In this document: one piece after another, positions 42,794 through 45,765 of the stretch
Position numbering within the stretch: position 1 is the stretch's first letter
Layout: each line of letters starts with the position of its first letter
Position numbers and translations under genes: made by a program
The notes under the pieces: generated by a model
Database searches by the model: none
What the model saw: the letters and a program-made list of their open reading frames with translations, nothing else
What the model was told of the DNA's origin: nothing
Source of the DNA: Mycobacterium sp. 1245111.1
Lineage (GTDB): Bacteria > Actinomycetota > Actinomycetes > Mycobacteriales > Mycobacteriaceae
Length of the DNA: 45,765 nucleotides
Direction: 5' to 3'
NCBI RefSeq assembly: GCF_001673405.1
Contig: NZ_LZLV01000022.1
Span: forward strand, 1-45,765

Positions 42794-44545
42794 ATGGCTG
42801 ACGGCGAACGGCCGGCGTTAGGCCTTTCAATTGGAGCCACCAACCTGGCGGCGGTTACCGCCGACCGGGCGGTGACCCGCAAGCCGGTGCTCACGCTGTA
42901 CCGGCAGCGGCCGCCCGAGGTCGGCGTACCGTCGGAAAATCCCAAGCTCACCGAGCCCGGCCTGGTGATCACCGATTTCGTTGACCGGGTGGGCGATCCG
43001 GGCGGCATCACCGCCGCCGACAACACCACGCATCGTGCCGAGACGCTGATCGCCGACGCCTTGCGGGCGCTGGCTTACACCGCGACCGACGGGCGCGCCC
43101 TGCCGGACGCGGTCGCCGTCACCCATCCGGCGCACTGGGACGCGGCCGTGGTGAACTCCGTGCGGCTAGCGCTGGGGCGCGTGCCGGAATGGTCGCGCGG
43201 ACCGCTGGTCCTGCTGCCGGACTCGGCGGCGGCGTTGTTCGCGTTGTACGCCAACCCCGGCGTGCCGAGCACCGGAATTATCGCCGTGTGCGACTTCGGG
43301 GGGTCCGGCACGACTGTCAGCCTGGTGGACGCCGCAAATGGCTATCAAGCCATCACTCAACCTGCCCGCCACACCGAATTCTCCGGCAGCCGGATCGATC
43401 AGGCGCTGCTGACCCACGTGATCGGGAATCTCTCGACGGAGGGTTCATTCGACACGTCGGCAACATCGGCGATCGGGTCGCTCACCCAGTTGCGGACCGC
43501 GTGCCGTGACGCCAAGGAACGGCTTTCATCGGCGACCGAAACCCAGCTCACCGCCGAGGTGCCGGGCTACCACGGCGAAATCCAGGTCACCCGAAGCGAT
43601 CTCGACGACGCTATCCGTCAACCGTTGGACGGTTTCATTGGCTTCTTCCACGACGTGTTGCGGCGCAACGGAATTCAGCCCAGCGACTTGGCTGCGGTGG
43701 CGTCGATCGGCGGTGGTGCCAGCATCCCGTTGCTGACCAGGACGCTGTCGCAGGAGTCCGGTGCCCTCGTCATCTCCGCGCCCCGGCCGCACCTGACCGC
43801 TGCCGTCGGCGCGGCCCTGCGCGCGGCGCGCGGGCCGGACGACGGCGCAACGGGGCTGGCGCCGACGGCGCTCGGACCGGTGAGCGAAGCGACGGCGCTG
43901 GCACCGACGGCGCTCGGACCGGTGAACGAAGCGACGACTATGTCCGCGATGCCGGTCGAGCCCGCGGCCGCTCCGGCCCTGGCGTGGTCGGAAGCCGACG
44001 ACGACTCCGGCATCTTGCCGCTACGACCTGGCGAGTACGACGAACCTCGCACCGGCGGCCGTGCGGTGCCCGTGCCTCGGGCGCGGGAAGAATTCGCCGA
44101 ACCGGACGTGGTCGGGGCTACCGGCGATCCCTGGTATCGCCGTCCGCTGGTGGTGGCGGTCGGCACGGCGCTGGCACTGCTCGTGATCGCCGGGGGTCTT
44201 TTCCTCACGCTGCGGCACACATCGGGCAGCGCCCCGAGCACGCCGTCACCCAGCGTGATCACGACGCCCGCGCCGTCGATGCCGACATCGAGCGAAACCA
44301 CCGCGAGCCAGGAGCCGACCACAAACCCGCCATCGTCCAGCGAGCCCACCACGAGCCCGCCCGCCTCGACGACCAGCGAAACACCAACGCCGACAACGAC
44401 AACGACGACCGAGGCTCCGACGACAACGACGACGACCTCGCAGGCGCCGACGACGACCGCGCCCTCGCAGGCGACGACGACGGATCGACCGTTATTCCCG
44501 CGGCGTCCCGGCGGTCGGCTTTTCCCCCAACCGGGCGGACGCTAG
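42794..44545 (+). CDS. Membrane-anchored Hsp70-like protein with Thr/Ser/Pro-rich tail
   Basis: A 583-residue protein. The N-terminal ~350 residues are an actin/Hsp70 ATPase fold: phosphate 1 GLSIGATNLAAV (degenerate), phosphate 2 CDFGGSGTTVSLVD, adenosine motif SIGGGASIPLLTRTL. The peptide-binding domain of DnaK is missing. Instead there are an Ala/Pro linker with a 14-residue tandem repeat, a transmembrane helix (about 449-471) and an outside tail of >100 residues very rich in Thr, Ser and Pro, a likely mannosylation target. It resembles M. tuberculosis Rv2264c by layout. A mature chaperone role is doubtful. It is convergent with an acidic protein gene, sharing CTAG 44542-44545. Confidence 0.85.
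   Translation: MADGERPALGLSIGATNLAAVTADRAVTRKPVLTLYRQRPPEVGVPSENPKLTEPGLVITDFVDRVGDPGGITAADNTTHRAETLIADALRALAYTATDGRALPDAVAVTHPAHWDAAVVNSVRLALGRVPEWSRGPLVLLPDSAAALFALYANPGVPSTGIIAVCDFGGSGTTVSLVDAANGYQAITQPARHTEFSGSRIDQALLTHVIGNLSTEGSFDTSATSAIGSLTQLRTACRDAKERLSSATETQLTAEVPGYHGEIQVTRSDLDDAIRQPLDGFIGFFHDVLRRNGIQPSDLAAVASIGGGASIPLLTRTLSQESGALVISAPRPHLTAAVGAALRAARGPDDGATGLAPTALGPVSEATALAPTALGPVNEATTMSAMPVEPAAAPALAWSEADDDSGILPLRPGEYDEPRTGGRAVPVPRAREEFAEPDVVGATGDPWYRRPLVVAVGTALALLVIAGGLFLTLRHTSGSAPSTPSPSVITTPAPSMPTSSETTASQEPTTNPPSSSEPTTSPPASTTSETPTPTTTTTTEAPTTTTTTSQAPTTTAPSQATTTDRPLFPRRPGGRLFPQPGGR
43856..43939 (+). repeat. Two tandem 42-bp repeats in the Hsp70-like linker
   Basis: The 14-codon unit LAPTALGPV-S/N-EATA/T occurs twice back to back (43856-43897 and 43898-43939), differing at only a few bases. 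It sits in the flexible linker before the transmembrane helix and is a likely site of length variation between strains. Confidence 0.85.
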
Positions 44546-44877
44546 CTCGCGTCTTCCTTCTGGGCGTCAGCCTTGTGCTGCTCGTCGTCCTTTTTCTTCT
44601 GCTCTTCCTTGCCGAACTTCGGATTACCGTCGTCGTCAAGCCACTCGTTGACCGCGACTCCGGTGATCGTGTTGTCGGTGCCGGGCAGGATCGCCGTCTC
44701 CCGGTTGTCGTCGTAGGCCCGAGTCATCTGCTCGACCTTTTCTCTACCTTCGTCACTCAGGTCCTCCGGACCGGGTTTGTGCTGCTCCTCGCCGGTGGAT
44801 TCCTGGTCTTTGTCGCCCTCGTCGCTTAGCTCAGGCGTGTCCTCCTGGCCCTTTTCTTCCGCTTCTTCCGCGCTCAT
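44542..44877 (-). CDS. Highly acidic hydrophilic protein, 111 residues
   Basis: The protein begins MSAEEAEEKGQEDTPELSDE. The first ~55 residues are almost wholly charged and probably disordered. A short ordered block follows (VEQMTRAYDDNRETAILPGT, TGVAVNEWLDDDGNPKF) before a Lys/Glu tail. No signal, membrane segment or cysteine. GAGGACGGAGAG precedes ATG 44877. It converges with the Hsp70-like gene. Function unknown; the DNTITGVAVNEWLDD core may define a small actinobacterial family. Confidence 0.75.
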   Translation of the reverse strand: MSAEEAEEKGQEDTPELSDEGDKDQESTGEEQHKPGPEDLSDEGREKVEQMTRAYDDNRETAILPGTDNTITGVAVNEWLDDDGNPKFGKEEQKKKDDEQHKADAQKEDAS

Positions 44878-44984
44878 GGCTCTCCGTCCTCGTTGCGACC
44901 ATTTCTTGGCGCTTAGCCAGGGCTACCCGATGCCGTGAGGTCCAAACGGCGCGACCGTGCCCGGTGTCTGCCACACTTCGGAGC

Positions 44985-45710
44985 ATGCGCAGCGGGCGGA
45001 TCGCAGGAATTGTCCGGATGGCCGCGATCCTGCTGATGGTCGGATCGGCAATCGGTTTCATCGTGAGCCTGGTGCTCGGCGCCTTCGTGCTCGACAAATA
45101 CAACGCTTACGGCGAAGTGCCGATCCCGGGCACGGCAAAGCTGCATCTGCCCGCCGGCCGGGTAACGGTCAACTTCCACACGGTGACCGTCGGAAACTCG
45201 TCCGGCGGCGGCCTGCCCGTGCCACACCTCGTGCTGGACATCGATCCGCCCGCGGGTGTGGCCAACCCGAAGGTCACCGAAAGCGTCGGCGGCTCAACCT
45301 CGGTCAACAACGACATCCACCGTCGGGTCTGGGTGGCGCAGATCCCGGTCGACGGTGACTACATCATCACGACCAGCGGCGAGGTCAATGGGTTCATCAG
45401 TCCCCGAATGGCTTTCGGTCGTGACAGCGGCTCGAACCATGCGTGGCCGGGCATCTGCGCCGGCGTTTTCGTCATCGGACTGGCCGGCACGGTCTTTACG
45501 TCGGTCTGGCGGTCCCGCGCCAAGCCCGCGGCGTCCGATTCCCCGCCGTGGCAGGCAACCCCACCGGCCGTCGACCACCCTGTGGTGATCCCCTTCGACG
45601 AGGCGGTGAAGATCGAGCAGCTGAAAACCCTTGCAGCACTGCGGGATTCCGGGGCACTGACCGAGAAGGAATTCCAGGCCGAAAAGCGCAGGGTGCTCGA
45701 CGGCGGTTAG
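44985..45710 (+). CDS. Membrane protein with C-terminal SHOCT domain
   Basis: A 241-residue protein: TM helix near residues 9-35 (IVRMAAILLMVGSAIGFIVS), an extracytoplasmic beta-rich domain (about 36-150), a second TM helix (ICAGVFVIGLAGTVFTSVW, about 153-175), a Pro-rich linker, and a cytoplasmic SHOCT domain at the end (IEQLKTLAALRDSGALTEKE, then FQAEKRRVL). SHOCT domains are oligomerisation modules. The start could be ATG 44985 or GTG 44964; neither has a well-placed ribosome binding site. Its stop overlaps that of the minus-strand gene at the window edge. Role unknown. Confidence 0.8.
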   Translation: MRSGRIAGIVRMAAILLMVGSAIGFIVSLVLGAFVLDKYNAYGEVPIPGTAKLHLPAGRVTVNFHTVTVGNSSGGGLPVPHLVLDIDPPAGVANPKVTESVGGSTSVNNDIHRRVWVAQIPVDGDYIITTSGEVNGFISPRMAFGRDSGSNHAWPGICAGVFVIGLAGTVFTSVWRSRAKPAASDSPPWQATPPAVDHPVVIPFDEAVKIEQLKTLAALRDSGALTEKEFQAEKRRVLDGG

Positions 45711-45765
45711 TGGCCGCGGGCGACCCATTCGTCGTAGTGCACGATTTCGTCGCCGATTCGGGTGG
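45707..45765 (-). CDS. C-terminal 18 codons of a minus-strand gene (cut by window end)
   Basis: Reading inward from the right edge gives TRIGDEIVHYDEWVARGH followed by TAA at 45707-45709. The DEIVHYDEW ending is reminiscent of nitroreductase-type C termini, but 18 residues are too few to assign a family. The stop overlaps the SHOCT gene stop (TTAG). Confidence 0.55.
   Translation of the reverse strand, partial: TRIGDEIVHYDEWVARGH

Overview
The window is high-GC actinobacterial DNA and almost certainly a mycobacterium. The evidence is a CYP124-type P450, a 381-residue PimC-type mannosyltransferase, a membrane-anchored Hsp70-like protein resembling M. tuberculosis Rv2264c, an LpqC-type lipoprotein esterase, a SigG-type sigma factor, a PE-PPE-domain hydrolase, a PknH-sensor lipoprotein and an MmpS-like protein. 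All identities come from reading the sequence and from memory of the families; no database search was run.

Left part (1-6.3 kb, mostly minus strand): a LuxR-family ATPase regulator whose 3' end folds back on itself at the window edge (exact 77-bp inverted repeat, probably an assembly artefact), a nitroreductase remnant, an NAD-binding NmrA-like protein, a CAU-anticodon tRNA, a small six-cysteine secreted protein, a secreted glycoside hydrolase and a lysine/alanine-rich protein with a near-consensus LexA (SOS) box upstream. From 6.6 to 9.8 kb on the plus strand lies a compact run: NmrA-like reductase, monooxygenase-like protein, a 32-codon His-rich small ORF overlapping a SigG-type sigma factor with a C-terminal SnoaL-like domain, a DUF6632-type membrane protein and a 61-residue protein. 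An LpqC-type esterase and a MarR regulator diverge around a perfect inverted repeat.

The centre (12.1-23.7 kb) is one uninterrupted 11.6-kb minus-strand gene for a 3863-residue protein. It has a SARP/BTAD DNA-binding region, a class III nucleotide cyclase with catalytic residues intact, a STAND-type AAA ATPase and a TPR-like region. These are followed by about 2,570 residues made of nine consecutive ~270-residue units, each a pair of SnoaL/NTF2-like half-domains, plus one leading half-domain (19 copies in all). This is the most unusual object in the window: a signalling ATPase/cyclase with a giant array of likely ligand-binding folds. Its 3' end overlaps the start of a medium-chain oxidoreductase gene.

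The right part (23.8-45.8 kb) is more conventional. It holds an excalibur-domain protein, a PE-PPE hydrolase, a TetR regulator with a Rieske oxygenase/DapB-like oxidoreductase operon behind a 22-bp inverted repeat and a predicted leaderless promoter, and a type III glutamine synthetase behind three GlnR-like half-sites. Next come a transglutaminase-like protein, an aldo/keto reductase, an SDR, PimC, a PknH-sensor lipoprotein, an MmpS-like/CYP124/antiporter run, a Tat-exported catalase-like protein with cytochrome b561, another DapB-like oxidoreductase, the Hsp70-like protein, an acidic protein, a SHOCT-domain membrane protein and the last 18 codons of a minus-strand gene. Five convergent gene pairs share a single CTAG that supplies both stop codons.
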